Source of the DNA: Stenopsyche tienmushanensis
Lineage: Eukaryota > Arthropoda > Insecta > Trichoptera > Stenopsychidae
Direction of reading: 5' to 3'
DNA length: 64,000 nt
NCBI GenBank assembly: GCA_008973525.1
Contig: WACJ01000080.1
Coordinates: 124,001 to 188,000 of the forward strand
The translations under genes and the position numbers were made by a program. The notes below the pieces were generated by a model. The model did not search any database. It saw nothing but the letters and a program-made list of their open reading frames with translations, and was not told where the DNA came from. Shown piece by piece: positions 34,138 to 45,655 of this stretch. Within the stretch, counting starts at the first letter, position 1. Every line of letters begins with the position of its first letter.

Positions 34138-34998
34138 ATGCCGATGAGCTTATTAAGCTATTTATTTTCTGCAAGTGTTTGGTACTTACTTCTGGTACGC
34201 GGAGAGCAAAGAGCAAAAAGCACCAACACGGAACAAATTTACTACAACGACACAATGGAACCACCGGTAGTCGAGCACGATGTCGAAGAAAATATTTCAA
34301 ATCGGCATTTTTTACTCGACAACCTTCAAAGCGGCTTTTAGTTTTTCTTGCAATCGACACGCGAACGATTATCGTCTAAAAAAAGTAGAAAAAAGGTAAC
34401 ATTGAAGAATCGTTCAATAGTGAAAATCGAAGATGACTTTTCAACAGCAAATCTTTTCCGTGGACATCGAGAACATTTCGTAATGTTCTGGTGGAGGCGA
34501 TTTCTTAAGAATGTTATGTATCGGTGGTTTAATGAAAAAATAACTTGAATGTTTCCTTTGGAACATTGAAACAAAACACAAAACTTTGATAATGAGTACA
34601 AATTATACGGCGGCAAAAAAACGCTTTAAAAAATTGACATCTTAATGTCGATTCGCTCCGAGAAAACACTGATTGTACTAATTTGCAATGAGGGTTATTT
34701 GACAGTTTCCGTAGTCTAAGTATAATTATTGTGCGGAAAAGACCTGACAAAATTATCGGTCCATTGATGCAAACTTCTATAATCTCAAGATTGCGGAAAA
34801 AACAAGACAATTATCATGGTTCAACGAAAAAAAAACAAGGAAGTATACATTTTTGATCGTAAATGTCAGCAACAGCAGTTGTCAGCTCGCCGGAGCCTAC
34901 GGATGAATTATCGAATTGATAAAAGAGCAAAGGTAAAGTTCACTGAAACCAATAAAAAATCCAATAAAAGTACACTTCAATTGAAGGCCAGTCGGTAA
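34138..34998 (+). pseudogene. Broken coding-like frame, unrecognised
   Basis: One frame carries three open blocks. 34138-34341 starts at ATG with a signal-peptide-like 'MPMSLLSYLFSASVWYLLLV' and then a polar part ('YYNDTMEPPVVEHDVEENIS'). After one TAG the frame continues to 34548 ('RLSSKKSRKKVTLKNRSIVK', 'FRGHREHFVMFWWRRFLKNV'). After a gap of about 90 codons with several stops comes 34816-34998 ('CQQQQLSARRSLRMNYRIDK'). Three blocks in the same frame are unlikely by chance but not impossible. I recognise no family. A nonsense-mutated secreted-protein gene or transposon ORF are both possible. Confidence 0.28.
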
Positions 34999-35025
34999 TG
35001 AATGATCTTTGAGTTTGGTCCAAAA

Positions 35026-35063
35026 GAAGATGGTACTTTAAAGTACTTAAAAGTACCATCTTC
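35026..35063. repeat. Perfect 14-bp-arm hairpin
   Basis: Arms GAAGATGGTACTTT (35026-35039) and AAAGTACCATCTTC (35050-35063) with a ten-base spacer. An imperfect extension on both sides ('ggtccaaaa' against 'tttggagc') makes the whole about 55 bases. It follows the frame at 34816-34998. Confidence 0.95.
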
Positions 35064-35415
35064 CTTTGGAGCGAAGAGACGACGTCAATTTATGGCAGAC
35101 AATAAAACATCGGCTCTGCATTTGAGTATCTCAGCTTAAGACAGGTAAATAGTGACCTAGGTCAAAGAAGAACACTGAGAGGAAATCAAACACGCCAACT
35201 TTTACTATTCGAGGTCAATATAACCTGATACATATTGAAAATGCTTTGTTATGAAAACCGGCAGCAGTCGTCACTATGAAAGTTTTTGGCATGAGGAAAT
35301 ATACAGTGACATGATTTGTGCCATTTGCATTATTCATGACAAATCATTTTACAGTAATTTAATCTAAGTGATATTAGGAGTAATAGAGCAATGACGCCAT
35401 CAATCAACATGGAGC

Positions 35416-35905
35416 TAGGGAATCCAATCCCGAGCGAAAATTTCGATCCCGAGATTTCGGGATTGCATTAGATCATCCCGGGATTTCCAATAGTTTAAGA
35501 AATTACATAGATAAATTTGATCAAAATTTACTAATTAGTCAATTTTATTAGTTTAAGAAAAGATAAAAATACATTCCAAAAATAAATAAATAAAACAATA
35601 AAAAATTCTCCCTCAGCCTCCACTCTCGGTTGATTAAATTCTTTTCTGCCAAGACACGGACTAAAACTCGCAAAATTCCCGATTTGCCGACAAATTATTT
35701 ATTTCCGTCGCTGCAGATGAATACTTACATACTATAATACTTTGATGTGGTTCGTAATTATATTACGGAGATATACAAAAATTCTGAACCCCGTATCTAT
35801 TATATTTCATATCGATATTCTCATTATTAGAGTCGAGGTGTAGTGAATACATCACCGGTAGGCAAAGGTTAATATAAAAATTTGAAAAACATATACGTAA
35901 ATGAT
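35416..35905 (-). mobile_element. Family B element, minus strand, 3' end intact
   Basis: The left border carries the family's inverted repeat TAGGGAATCCAATCCCG (35416-35432), here the 3' end of the element. The body then runs inverted: 'actaaaactcgcaaaattcc', 'gacaaattatttatttccgt', 'gagtcgaggtgtagtgaata', 'catcaccggtaggcaaaggt'. The dimerisation-domain part is almost completely deleted ('ctcagcctccactctcggtt' remains near 35620). The 5' inverted repeat is lost at about 35905. Confidence 0.8.
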
Positions 35906-36347
35906 TTTACATCCACCTTATTCTCTTGACCTTGCTCTTTCCGATTCTATTTAATTATTTATCTGGGTAAAAAAAAATATAAATATACAAGAGGTGAAAT
36001 GAGGAATCGAAAAATATTTTATATCAAAAGTTGATGAATTTTAATCTTCCGGAATAAAAAAAATTATTAAATAGATGAGAAAAGGTTGTATCAACTGAAG
36101 GAGAATACATTGTATCGATGAAATCAATTGATTAAATTTTTGTTAGAATTTAATTCATTAATTTAAAAAACGACATTTCTAACTGGACAATCTTTTATTA
36201 TATAGTGTCCATTAAAAATACAACAGGGTTTATATGTTGACGTTTAAATTGATGATTAAACACTTGGCTTGGTCTATATGTTATCTAAATATTTTCATAT
36301 ATTAGTATATTAGTCAGAATTAGACTATTCAAAATATATTCAAATCT
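35906..36347. other. Intergenic, nothing recognised
   Basis: Very AT-rich, no shared repeat. Confidence 0.5.
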
Positions 36348-36770
36348 CTTTTTGTGCGATTTCGAAGTTATGCGGTTTTTTAAAGCATTTTTTTTTAATT
36401 TTATAAAGAGTATATATTGAGATATTTTTTATAAAATAAGAAATAAATCATCAACACCAACCGAAATTTGGAAAAAAATCATAATTTGTGACTGTGTAAA
36501 TCATATTGCATCTGTTATCGCTGAATTACGATCACGCCCTTTATTCTGGATTAGATTTTTGATGAAATTTATTTAGTTTATTTTACACTTTTGTTTTTAT
36601 TAACTTTTTTTATGCGATTTTGAGTATATTTTATATAAATGTTTCAAAGTTATGCGGGTTCTAAAATTCATAGAACGTATTTTAACGTTTTCTATGCAAG
36701 TAATAGCTTTTTTTGTGCGATTTTCCGCGGATCGCATTTACCGCACAAAAAAAGGTTTAAGTGTATAATG
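36348..36770 (+). mobile_element. Family G repeat, copy 1 (Tigger/pogo-like)
   Basis: Motifs 'ttttttatgcgattttgag', 'caaagttatgcgggttcta' and 'tttttgtgcgattttccgcg' recur in the copies at 47075-47222 and 47505-47660. Repeated 'atgcgatttt...gttatgcgg' and 'ggaaccta' wording is familiar from the terminal regions of Tigger/pogo elements. Two end-like parts (36350-36385 and 36605-36765) flank unrelated AT-rich DNA. No transposase. Family assignment is by resemblance only. Confidence 0.5.
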
Positions 36771-38559
36771 GATAGGGTAATGTATAATAGAAAAACTATT
36801 GTTATTACAATTCTTATATTTTTAAAACACAGTGAAAACGAACTTACTTCTATCCTCAAGTTGCTGAAAAATTGGTCATCATAGCGTACGGATTTTTTTT
36901 AAAATTCCGACTTGCGATGCCATCTATGATCGTCTGATCTAACTGATATTTTATTTTATGATAAATACAAAAAAAAAATACATCGTCAATTTAAAAAAGA
37001 AGATAAATACAAAAACAACAATGAACGTTGTTTATATCAATTGAATCTTCTGTCTTGGAATGTAATCGATGACTTTTTACAATGCTGTTGGAATTGCATT
37101 GTATAATTGATAATATGCATTTTTTTAAATAATAGTAAAATATGATTATTGAATTGTTATTGTGACCTTTGTGCCGTTATTAAAAACATTCTGATGTTTG
37201 AACAATGGCAGGAATTGAAAGGAGTACGAGTCTGTCTTTGTCTAAGATCAGCTCAGAAATTTGTCATGGACACTTCCGTATCCGACGTTTTAATGGCATT
37301 TTTTCTTCAATTTGTGGTGGTATTCCTCAAACATTTTCCTTGTGGAATTTTCTTGGATAAATTCTGGTTTTAACATCGGTTCTTGGATTCGGAACTCGTC
37401 TGCTTGAGCGTCGCAAGGACATCCGCATAGCGACACCTGGCTGTGTCGTGTTAAGCCTAAGACGTCTTCCTGGTGTCGCATCGTGAAGCTCTCATTAATG
37501 TTTTGTCTTTATGTTAATGTATTTCGTGGTATCGTGCCAGCCACAGTTCTCCGGAATATTCGATCTGCAAACAAGTTTAAGGCTGGTGTCAATTAATTTT
37601 ACCACATTACTCGAAGAACACACGCGCAGCTTTAAATATTCGAACACTTAGTTATTCCATCCATACTTTATTCGACATTAACGATAGAAATTCACTCAGT
37701 AACGCTAATTGTAAATCAAATTAGTTTTTTTTTACTCCTTCTATATAAAATCTGCTCTAAGTATATGCCCAAATGGATATTTCATCCTAGGTGTTATTTG
37801 CTCATATAAATTTATGGTTCAATAAAAAATGATAGTGAATAAATTTGATACATGTTAAATACAGATGATAAAAAGGTATTTGTTTGCAAATTTCACTTAT
37901 GCAATTTTACAATACAATGTATATTATATTAACAAGCTGACAGTGACTTTGATGCAAATCGTGGCTTGTTACGAGCTAATAGATAAAATTAAATTGTTCA
38001 TTACAACATACAAATAGAGCTTTGCATTGGAATCCTTACAATTATTAACGGCAATAATCCCATAAAATAATAATGTGGTAGATAAATATAAAGCAGATAT
38101 GCAGAAAATAAAGTTGGAAGTATCAGAATTACTGCCATTTTTCCTGGCGAGTAATGAAATCCAGTGAGGGTTAGGACTAAAGTCTTCAAAAATTGAAGAT
38201 TAATTAAGGGCTTTGGCCGAAAGGCTCTTTCCACTCTCTTTCAAATGCCCTTAGTTCTTCATTCCATGTTTGAGAAAAAAGTCCATCGTCAATGAAAAGT
38301 CACGGACCATCCAATGGTGATTGCGACGTGAGCTGTAATTTTTTTTCTATAAACTTCTATAAGTGCTGTATGTCAAATTGGCTTTAACATCACGAAAAGT
38401 GAAACTCTAAGCGGTGGTTGGTCGAAAAGAGTCGACTCTATTCGATAATAAAAAACGGTAAAAGATTCATCGTTTTTATCAGTTCATGTTCAGTTCAGAG
38501 TATGGTCTGTTCCGGGTTATCCCGGAGTAGTCACACCAAGAGTGTCTTCCATTGATCCT
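36771..38559. other. Intergenic, nothing recognised
   Basis: AT-rich, with a GC-richer stretch 37370-37490. The minus-strand frame there (37290-37481) encodes 'EPMLKPEFIQENSTRKMFEE', which looks protein-like, but is only 63 codons long and unrecognised. Confidence 0.4.
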
Positions 38560-39255
38560 TTAACCCCACGAAAAACGCTACGCGCGGAGCCTTCAGGCGT
38601 TCACCCCTTTTGCTCCACGCCTTCCAGAGGAGGCGAGGTTTCGGGGAAAGACCAGCTTCAGACCATGTGCACCCGAAGGTGCGATGGATGAGGAAGGACT
38701 AAGGTTATGCTAAATTCAAGGGATTTACTTCCGCGGGCTTACTGCCACCACAAGTCCAACCTCAGTTTGAAGGAGGCTGCAGCAGATGGCGGACTGCAGG
38801 AGCTACGCCTTCCTACCTTGCCACGGAGACGAGTCGCTGTTCGAATAGCCTAAAACCGTTCTCCCCTGTATACCTAGGCTGTTGAGGATAGTGGTGAGCC
38901 TTTGACACAGTCTCCACCAACTACTGTAATCGTCTATTTCACACACCCCTTTATGGGTACACAGTACAGGGTCACCTACACACCCAACTCATGTTAGCTG
39001 GGCTACCCCAACAACGTTTGATGAATAAACCGACGAGGTTACTATCGCGTACCTCTACTCCACATCATTATCACAGGGGTTCAACCGTTGCCCACTAACG
39101 TAGGGTTGGCTCCACCCTCCCTCTCCTGGGGTTTTATGGGTGGGCATCGTGGAGACTAGCATCCACCCAGTAACGGTAGAACCGTTACGGCGGACATACA
39201 AAAATAATATCTACGTTTACGATGAATTAATATTAGTTCACTACTTAAAGGGTAA
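38560..39255 (+). mobile_element. F/C composite element, longest copy
   Basis: Left border TTAA at 38560-38563, followed by CCCCACGAAAAACGC. Family C follows (38640-39170), with 'cacccgaaggtgcgatgg', 'agtggtgagcctttgacaca', 'gggctaccccaacaacgttt' and 'ggttttatgggtgggcatcg'. Then comes the family F right end (39185-39255, 'cggacatacaaaaat', 'actacttaaagggtaa'). The right border reads GTAA where TTAA is expected. The TTAA-CCCC start and shared right end tie it to piggyBac-like family F, with a different left half. Not coding. Confidence 0.6.
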
Positions 39256-39444
39256 ATTTGCCGGGCAGAACAATCAGCTCAGAGATTTTTTAAGCATTTA
39301 ATAGTTATTTTCTGAAAAACGAATTTCAATATATAATATTTTATACAAAAGTCCAATAGGTAGTTTTCTGGATTAAATTTTTGAATTTAAATTCTTGAAT
39401 TTAAAGTGGTCAGTGAACCCAAAAAGGTTGCCGACTGCTGATAT
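39256..39444 (-). mobile_element. hAT element end fragment
   Basis: Read inward from 39444 on the minus strand it begins CAGCAGTCGGCAACCTTTTT, a typical hAT terminal sequence (CAG.GGTCGGCAACC). The matching opposite end was not found to the left. The overlapping minus-strand frame (39373-39582) shows no motif. Confidence 0.55.
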
Positions 39445-39734
39445 ACATCGTAGACACGCTACGCGCATGCGTCTTGCGGCGCGTGTACTTTGTCTATACG
39501 TAACATAAAGCAACCAGCATACCAGCAGCTTGTCGATTTTATTGCATAATATACAAACACAGCTTTGCCTTTTATCTAACAATTTCCGTTAATAAATCGA
39601 AAAAAAGCAATGCATAAAAACGTCGACCAGTTTGAAAATGTGGTCGCTATCCACACCTATGAATTAAAGCCCAAGTTAATTGGCTTACGGCTAAATCACG
39701 TGACTACGGGTACAAAAAATATTAAAAGTAAGCA

Positions 39735-39830
39735 AGGATACGGACGCCCGTGGTAAAACAAAGGAGCCGTCTGGTAGTATTTGCTGCGGGAAGACGGGTT
39801 CTTCCCACCGTCGTCTTTTTCCGATCTTGC
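39735..39830 (+). repeat. Family E copy
   Basis: 'gatacggacgcccgtgg', 'ggagccgtctggtagta', then 'tgctgcgggaagacgggttc' and 'ttcccaccgtcg': the GC-rich palindromic block shared with 10812, 16690, 44752, 48780 and 50519. Nothing leader-like follows. Confidence 0.7.
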
Positions 39831-40789
39831 AACAGCGATACTGGGGACGCAGCCTCGGGGGCTCATGCACTTTTTTATTGAATCATGCCTACAGCTTAAC
39901 TGTCAATGCATTTAAGTAATAGATTTAACATAAAAATGGAATAACTGCATAAAATAATTGAATAGTGTTATAGACCGACAAGACCATACGGTCACACACA
40001 TTGGAATAGAATTACATTAGTATAAAAAACCGACTTGAAAAATATGATGAAATTGCAGCACAGTGGGTTTTTATGAGATATTTGCCAAGGAAAGTGAGAT
40101 AAAACATTATGAAAGTGAGATTAAAAGTAATTACATTCGCATAATCTTGTGTCATATCATGACAAATAATATTGTATTTAGACCACAGTATTTGTATCAA
40201 TTATAAGATATCCATCGATTTCGATTAGCTTTATTTTCTATCGTATAAAATATGCAGAGCTCATGAAGTTGCGAAAATATTGTTTGCATAAAAGTCTTTA
40301 ACGATTGTATTTTAGTGATTTTTATTGGTTTTTTGAGGTTGGCTCAATGTTTTGTGTCGTCGAATTAGTCTTCATCGTTTTGTGTAATTTGAGTTTCAGC
40401 CATGTAATTGTACAATATAGATGTCAATTAAAAATATATCAGTCGTTTTTCGATGATTAGATATATGAAGGAAGAGCTTTTGTCGTTCCACCATCAAGTG
40501 GTCGGAGAGCTGCCGACCACTTCAATTATTTAATTGAAAAGAATAATGGAATAATTGATGGCGATCGTCCCGGAGACGAGGACCGGCCGTATATATGGGA
40601 GACGTTGAATCCTCATCCATGGCATATGTGCATTTTGACCATATCGTAGTTGCACAACTAGTGTGACTAATGTTTAATTTTGATAACATCATCAGCAATC
40701 ATTTTCTTGCGCGTCTGGTAATTATCGTCAGTTCAGAGTTCCTGATGAGAAAATGTGTTAAAAGTTTAGCATATCGTAAATGCGAGGGG
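39831..40789. other. Intergenic with a short palindrome
   Basis: AT-rich. A perfect 10-bp-arm palindrome AAGTGGTCGG / CCGACCACTT with a seven-base loop lies at 40496-40522. A GC-richer piece follows at 40560-40640. Confidence 0.5.
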
Positions 40790-41110
40790 TGTTCGATAAT
40801 TAATCTCATTACACTTTTTCGATTAACCAAACTATGTCATCATCGCTTCCTTCACTTCTTTATTATTTTAAAAAAGCATCTCCTTAGGAATTTGATTAAA
40901 ATATCGAAATAGAAAATAGGCCAAGGGGTCTGGGTTGTACTGTGGGTGGTTTGGTAGCTGAAATCTATATTGGTTAATGATAGCCTAATTTTTGGCAGAC
41001 TGTGTGGCCTGATGAGTCGTTATGCACAATAATAACACTTTTATAGTTGTGGTAGTCTTTGACGGCTTGAATTCTAGCAACAAATATCCTTAATTATTCC
41101 AAAAAGTAGT
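40790..41110 (-). pseudogene. Possible mariner/Tc1 transposase remnant
   Basis: On the minus strand 'VIIVHNDSSGHTVCQKL' (about 41045-40995) resembles the second-Asp block of mariner transposases ('..VHDNA..HTA'). In the next frame 'LPNHPQYNPDPLAYFLFRYF' (about 40965-40900) resembles 'LPHPPYSPDLAPCDFFLF', the third-Asp block, with the key Asp replaced. Spacing between the two is about right. Stops and frameshifts are many, and I see no inverted repeats. Confidence 0.45.
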
Positions 41111-41299
41111 TTTTGAGCTCTTTCTATAAGTTTTTGTACCGCATTGTATACTCAACAGGCTTAAGTTTTGACAGTACACGAATTAACACCCTCTGAAATT
41201 ATCTTGCAGTAGGCTTAAACGTGTACAATTTTTCATGAATATTGTTCCGAATTTCTCCTACTGGGATGCTTCTACTTTCCACTATTCGGGATATCTTCA

Positions 41300-41880
41300 T
41301 TTGCTTTTATTATATATATAAAACTGAATGCGTGTCGCGGAGTGAGGAGTTTGCTGGGTATACATTCTCATATCATTCATCTGATTGTGATGAAACTTTG
41401 GTGAGTTATTGGACGTATATCTGAAAAGGTTTTTACATTAGCATAACCATTATTTGAGTGTGGAATTTGTTTTGCGAGACATTTAACGGATGCACCATAT
41501 TGGTTAAGTGGGACAAGGCGCGGGACAGGGAGAGGGAGAAGGATGCGCGTAAAATGCAGCTATGGCATTGCAATGCATGTCGGGTACTCGTTAGAATTCT
41601 AATATATAAAAAAGGAATTGGGCTTTGTTCGTTCGAAATGCGCAGCCATACCGTCCATTAGATTGCAAAAAAACTTCGTTCACTTATTGTTAAAAATTTT
41701 GCGAGTAACATAGGCATAGTTTAATATATAAAAATCAATGTTTGTTTGTCCGTATTTAATGCGTTGCCATACCGTTCATTCGATTACGATAATACTTTGC
41801 CAACTTATTGTTTGCACTTTTTCAAATAATATAGGTATAGTACAATTAACTTATAGTAGACCTTATATGTAAAAAGAAAT
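41300..41880 (+). repeat. Family H minisatellite, about four degenerate units
   Basis: Units begin 'tatataaa(a)..(a/g)aatg' and contain '(g/t)ccataccgt(t/c)cat', 'gatt(g/a)cgataatac' or similar, 'aacttattgt' and 'gtaacataggcatagt'. Units start near 41310, 41600, 41710 and 41865. They are inverted relative to the pair at 8100-8350. The plus frame 41458-41661 lies across two units and is not called a gene. Confidence 0.65.
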
Positions 41881-43374
41881 GTTTGTATGTTTGTTCATAT
41901 TTATAATAAAACAAAAAAATATATATTAATATTTTCATTATTTCTATCAAAAGTCGCTTCCACAGAGCTTTCAATATGAGGATCATCTTTAATCGACTCT
42001 CTTCCCTATTTGAACCATTTTCTCAACATTTTTGCTTTGTGGGATGAAGAAAAAGACTATTCGAAAGCTGCTTTGTTCTTATAATTTAGTATAAAGATCA
42101 CCTTACTAAAAAGTAAAAAATCACATAATTCTGTACTTCGATAGCTAGAATCATACTTGGAAGCTATATTTAACATTTCAATAAGATATTACAATATCTT
42201 TATTCATTTTAATGGCATAAAATCCCATAAAATTTCTCTGCTTAAGTTTTTTTTTTACAAAATATTGATCATTTTCATCGACGGCAATTCTCGATAAATC
42301 CTTATGGTGTTCATAGTTAAATACTTTCAAAAAATCATTGATTTCATCAAATTGAAATTGAAATTTACAGACATTTTCCAATATTCTTATAGCGAAAATT
42401 CGCATGAAAAGGGTTCGTAAAACGACCCGCTGAGTTTATTTTTACAATTTTCATTGAAGGAATTCGCATGTAAGATTGAATGCATCAGAAAAAATGGTTG
42501 TTGTTTTTGGTCTTAATTAGTGTTGTCTGCAATACATCTCCATTATTGCTCTTATGATGACATTCAAATTGAAATGGCAGCTGCAATTTAATGTTTAGCA
42601 CTTAATGGTGAAAAAGGGTTACATTCCCAGCTATTTTTTTGCTCGTGGAATCGTATTAAAATGGATATGAATGTTAATGGGGTTGTGATGCTTGAAGCGA
42701 AAAAATCAGAATATCCATAAAGACTTTAAAATACATACAGTTGCTTTGTAAATTAAAAAATATATAATTGACTACTTTGTCTCTAATAAAGTGGTCTATT
42801 TCATTTCTTATGCATTGCTGTAAATCCTGTTCAGTAAATCTTGTTATTTAAATATTCACTATTTTAGAATAAAGTTATCAGAGCAAAATTGGTATGAGAT
42901 CCGTCAAAAATCTAAAAATTTGCATAGGTTGGATTGTTGTTCCTATATATTCCTTTAATCTTCCTAGATCTCATGAAACATTTTATTTTGAAAGTATTAT
43001 CCTTCAATTGTAAAAAAATAACATGATAATATTAATCTGCTAATACTACCATTTGAAAGGATTTATATTAGTCGCCTTGAACATTTTTTTATATTCGTTC
43101 ATCTTTGATCATATTTCTTCATAATATGATCTATCTAATTCCATTTTAATTAATGGTAAGTAATTTAACATCCAGATGCTTATTTTTAAACGCATTAAAG
43201 TATCATATTCGCTATAGCATTGATAACTATTGACATTAAGTAAATTTAATAATATATAGAGTCTTTGACCAATACAGAGTCAATTTTTCCGTGCAATAAT
43301 TGTACCCGGAAGATATTGCACTTTGTATCATAATAAACTAATCAGTTAAGAATAGCTGTCACGAATGATTCTAA
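41881..43374. other. Intergenic, nothing recognised
   Basis: Strongly AT-rich without shared repeats. The minus frame 42178-42405 has no motif. Confidence 0.5.
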
Positions 43375-43660
43375 GAGCAGAGCGTGATGATTCGAGTTTA
43401 TTGGCGTTGCTGGTTCGGTCTGGTGGTCCAGGATGATGGTACCCGACTAGAGACAAGTGAAATTAAAGAAGGCCGTAATAAACGGGGACAATAGCAGCAT
43501 CTGTTCACAGAGTTCCTCATCAGCAGGGTCAATTTAATTACCGAGGGTCAGCCGCTGGAGCCGGCAATTGCCAGTCCGAGGAGTCGAATACTTCTTATAT
43601 TAGCGCCTTATCCGGAGTGCTGCGTCACTCTCGGCGACCAGCCATATCCTGAAATTGACT
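43375..43660. other. Unique GC-rich patch
   Basis: About 285 bases of clearly higher GC than the flanks, with no frame above background and no second copy in the window. Unlike the transposons it shows no ends or inverted repeats. A conserved regulatory element is one possibility. Confidence 0.35.
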
Positions 43661-43880
43661 TCAATTAAATAAAGGTAACACGCTTTCAACAATGGATGAC
43701 TAATATTGGCATCCAAGAGAGATTTTGCATAGAAAATCTCTAATAATCAATCGGTCGGTGGGGGTTAATGAGTTCAAATGAGATGCATTTAAGTATATCA
43801 ACATCATCGAAAGGCGGGAATTCTGCCCTTTTTTCCTTATAAATTATACTGTCGTCAAATATTAAAGCTTATTGATTTAA

Positions 43881-44138
43881 TGTTGTTCGGGCTCTGCGCT
43901 ACCAGAAGTTAGGGGTAGATATTGGGGATTGGAAAACAACTCGCTTTTTTTCTATTCGCTTGTAGAGTCCTTCGGGGCTAGTTTTATTTTTGCGGTGGTC
44001 GTCGCGGTCATTTTTTTAATAACGAAGCTGCATTTTACCTCGAATATGAATACCTTCCTGTCCCTTCTTTTTGACGTCATGAAAGATGAAGAGTACCTGA
44101 AGATAACGAACCGCAAACCCTTTATCGGAAGCAAGTAA
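43881..44138 (+). CDS. Possible terminal exon with one membrane segment, unrecognised
   Basis: A frame opens after a stop at 43878-43880 and runs 85 codons to a stop at 44136-44138. It contains a hydrophobic stretch 'SFIFAVVVAVIFLI' and then a charged tail 'MKDEEYLKITNRKPFIGSK'. There is no ATG before 'NMNTFL', so if real it would be a last exon; AG acceptors occur at 43904 and 43912. I know no family with this sequence. It could equally be chance. Confidence 0.25.
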   Translation, partial: CCSGSALPEVRGRYWGLENNSLFFYSLVESFGASFIFAVVVAVIFLITKLHFTSNMNTFLSLLFDVMKDEEYLKITNRKPFIGSK

Positions 44139-44222
44139 AGTCGTTATACCAGGGGTTTTCATCGAGGGCGTTAGCCGTTGGGTGCATTTCGCACCTTGAA
44201 GTAGCCCTTCTCTTTGAAATAG

Positions 44223-44565
44223 TTAACCTGTTGAATAGTGAGCCAATTTTAAATTATCATAAATTTAGATGCTATATTTGTATGTCTGCCACTTATCATT
44301 CCGTACAAATCCACTTATCTGTCAGGATCATCGCAGCGTGTTTGAAGCTTGTATATAAATAAATAAACACTATCGATGGCGCACAATATTCAGTAATTTC
44401 TTTAAGTAAATATAAAACAATACACTCGAAATTGATTCATTTTATCATTCATATATGATTGTTAGTTGATAAATTTGTTTTTCTCTAAACTCAACTTTTT
44501 TTAAATTTGTCTCCGATCTCAACGTTTAAGAATGTTCTTTTTGAATCGGACTGGAATTCGGACAC
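44223..44565 (-). mobile_element. Family F element, inverted copy
   Basis: Right end of F at TTAA 44223-44226 (inward 'cctgttgaatagtgagc'). Then, inverted, 'gctatatttgtatgtctgcc', 'cttatctgtcagga', 'ataaataaacactatcgatg' and 'caatacactcgaaattgatt'. It reaches the left-part blocks 'tctccgatctcaacg' and 'gactggaattcggacac'. The left TTAA is not visible, so this copy is about 340 bases long. Confidence 0.75.
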
Positions 44566-44749
44566 TGACTGCTTTAGATATTTGCGACTCGGAAAGCAAC
44601 CCGAAAGTTTGGATAGTGTTGAGCACTATTTTTATATATTTAGATCGACTGGTGATATCTTCTATAGTGTGAGATGTAAATCACCCGCTGTAAAACCGTT
44701 GATAATTTTAGCAAGCGCAATTATTTACGTGCCTTTTGGCGTACACGAA

Positions 44750-44850
44750 TCGAGATGCGGACGCGCAGGGAAGAACAAAAAGAGTTGACCAACAGCCTTG
44801 GCCGTGGGAAAACGTGTTCTTCCCGCCAGTTCCTCAGCGATATCGCTGAT
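44750..44850 (+). repeat. Family E copy
   Basis: 'gatgcggacgcgcagggaag', 'aaagagttgaccaacagcc', then 'ttggccgtgggaaaacgtgt' and 'tcttcccgcc'. It matches 10812-10885 closely. Confidence 0.75.
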
Positions 44851-45029
44851 GTGGTTTTTCTCTCGGAAAAATAACCATCTAAGCCAAGAACATCGACATT
44901 TTATCACCACCTCAAAATCTTTCAGATTGCAGGCAGCAGGATTAGGGGCCTGCATGTATTGAAAATGGTAACTTTTAATCAAATGCAACTCCATTTGTTT
45001 AATATAAAAAATAATTTGAAGGCGAAAGA

Positions 45030-45655
45030 ATTTTATTTATTTAAGAAAGGATAAAAATACAATTTAAAAGTAAATAAATAAAACACTAACAAATTCAAAT
45101 ATTATTTTGAAAATATGCTGGAAGTAACATTAAAGCATCGAGTGTTTCGTCATTTAGTCTGGATCTGATTTTGGAAGCCACGCAACTTGTTCCTGAAAAT
45201 GCATGCTCAGCCTCCACACTCGTTGGAGGTATCGTCATCAGATATCAGATATGCTCGTTCGAGTTGATGTCCGCGTGAGCCCCCATTTTCGTATAAACAC
45301 CATCAATGTGACTGAAAAAATCCTTTCTGCCGAGACACGGACTAAAACTCGCGAAATTCCCGATTTCCCGACAAATTATTTTTTTCCGTCGTTGCAAATG
45401 AATACTTATATACTATGACACTTTGGTGTGATTCGTAATTATATTACGGAGGAACACAATTTTTTTGAATCCCGTATCTATTATATTTCATATCGAAATT
45501 CCCATTATTAGAGTCGAGGTGTAGTAAATACATCACCGACAGGGAAAGGATAATATAACAATTTTAAAAACTTTTAAAAAAAGAATTACTAATCCCGGGA
45601 TTCATTAGCACCTAAAACTGTTCGGGATCCCGAGATGCCGGGATTGGATTTCCTA
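45030..45655 (-). mobile_element. Family B element, minus strand, 5' end intact
   Basis: The right border carries the inverted repeat, read inward TAGGAAATCCAATCCCGG (ending 45655). The body runs inverted as in 35416-35905, and on the minus strand 45130-45220 encodes 'VEAEHAFSGTSCVASKIRSR' and 'LNDETLDALMLLPAYFQ', the hAT dimerisation domain with few changes. The 3' inverted repeat is not seen; similarity fades near 45030. It retains the domain better than copies at 23509 and 35416. Confidence 0.83.
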
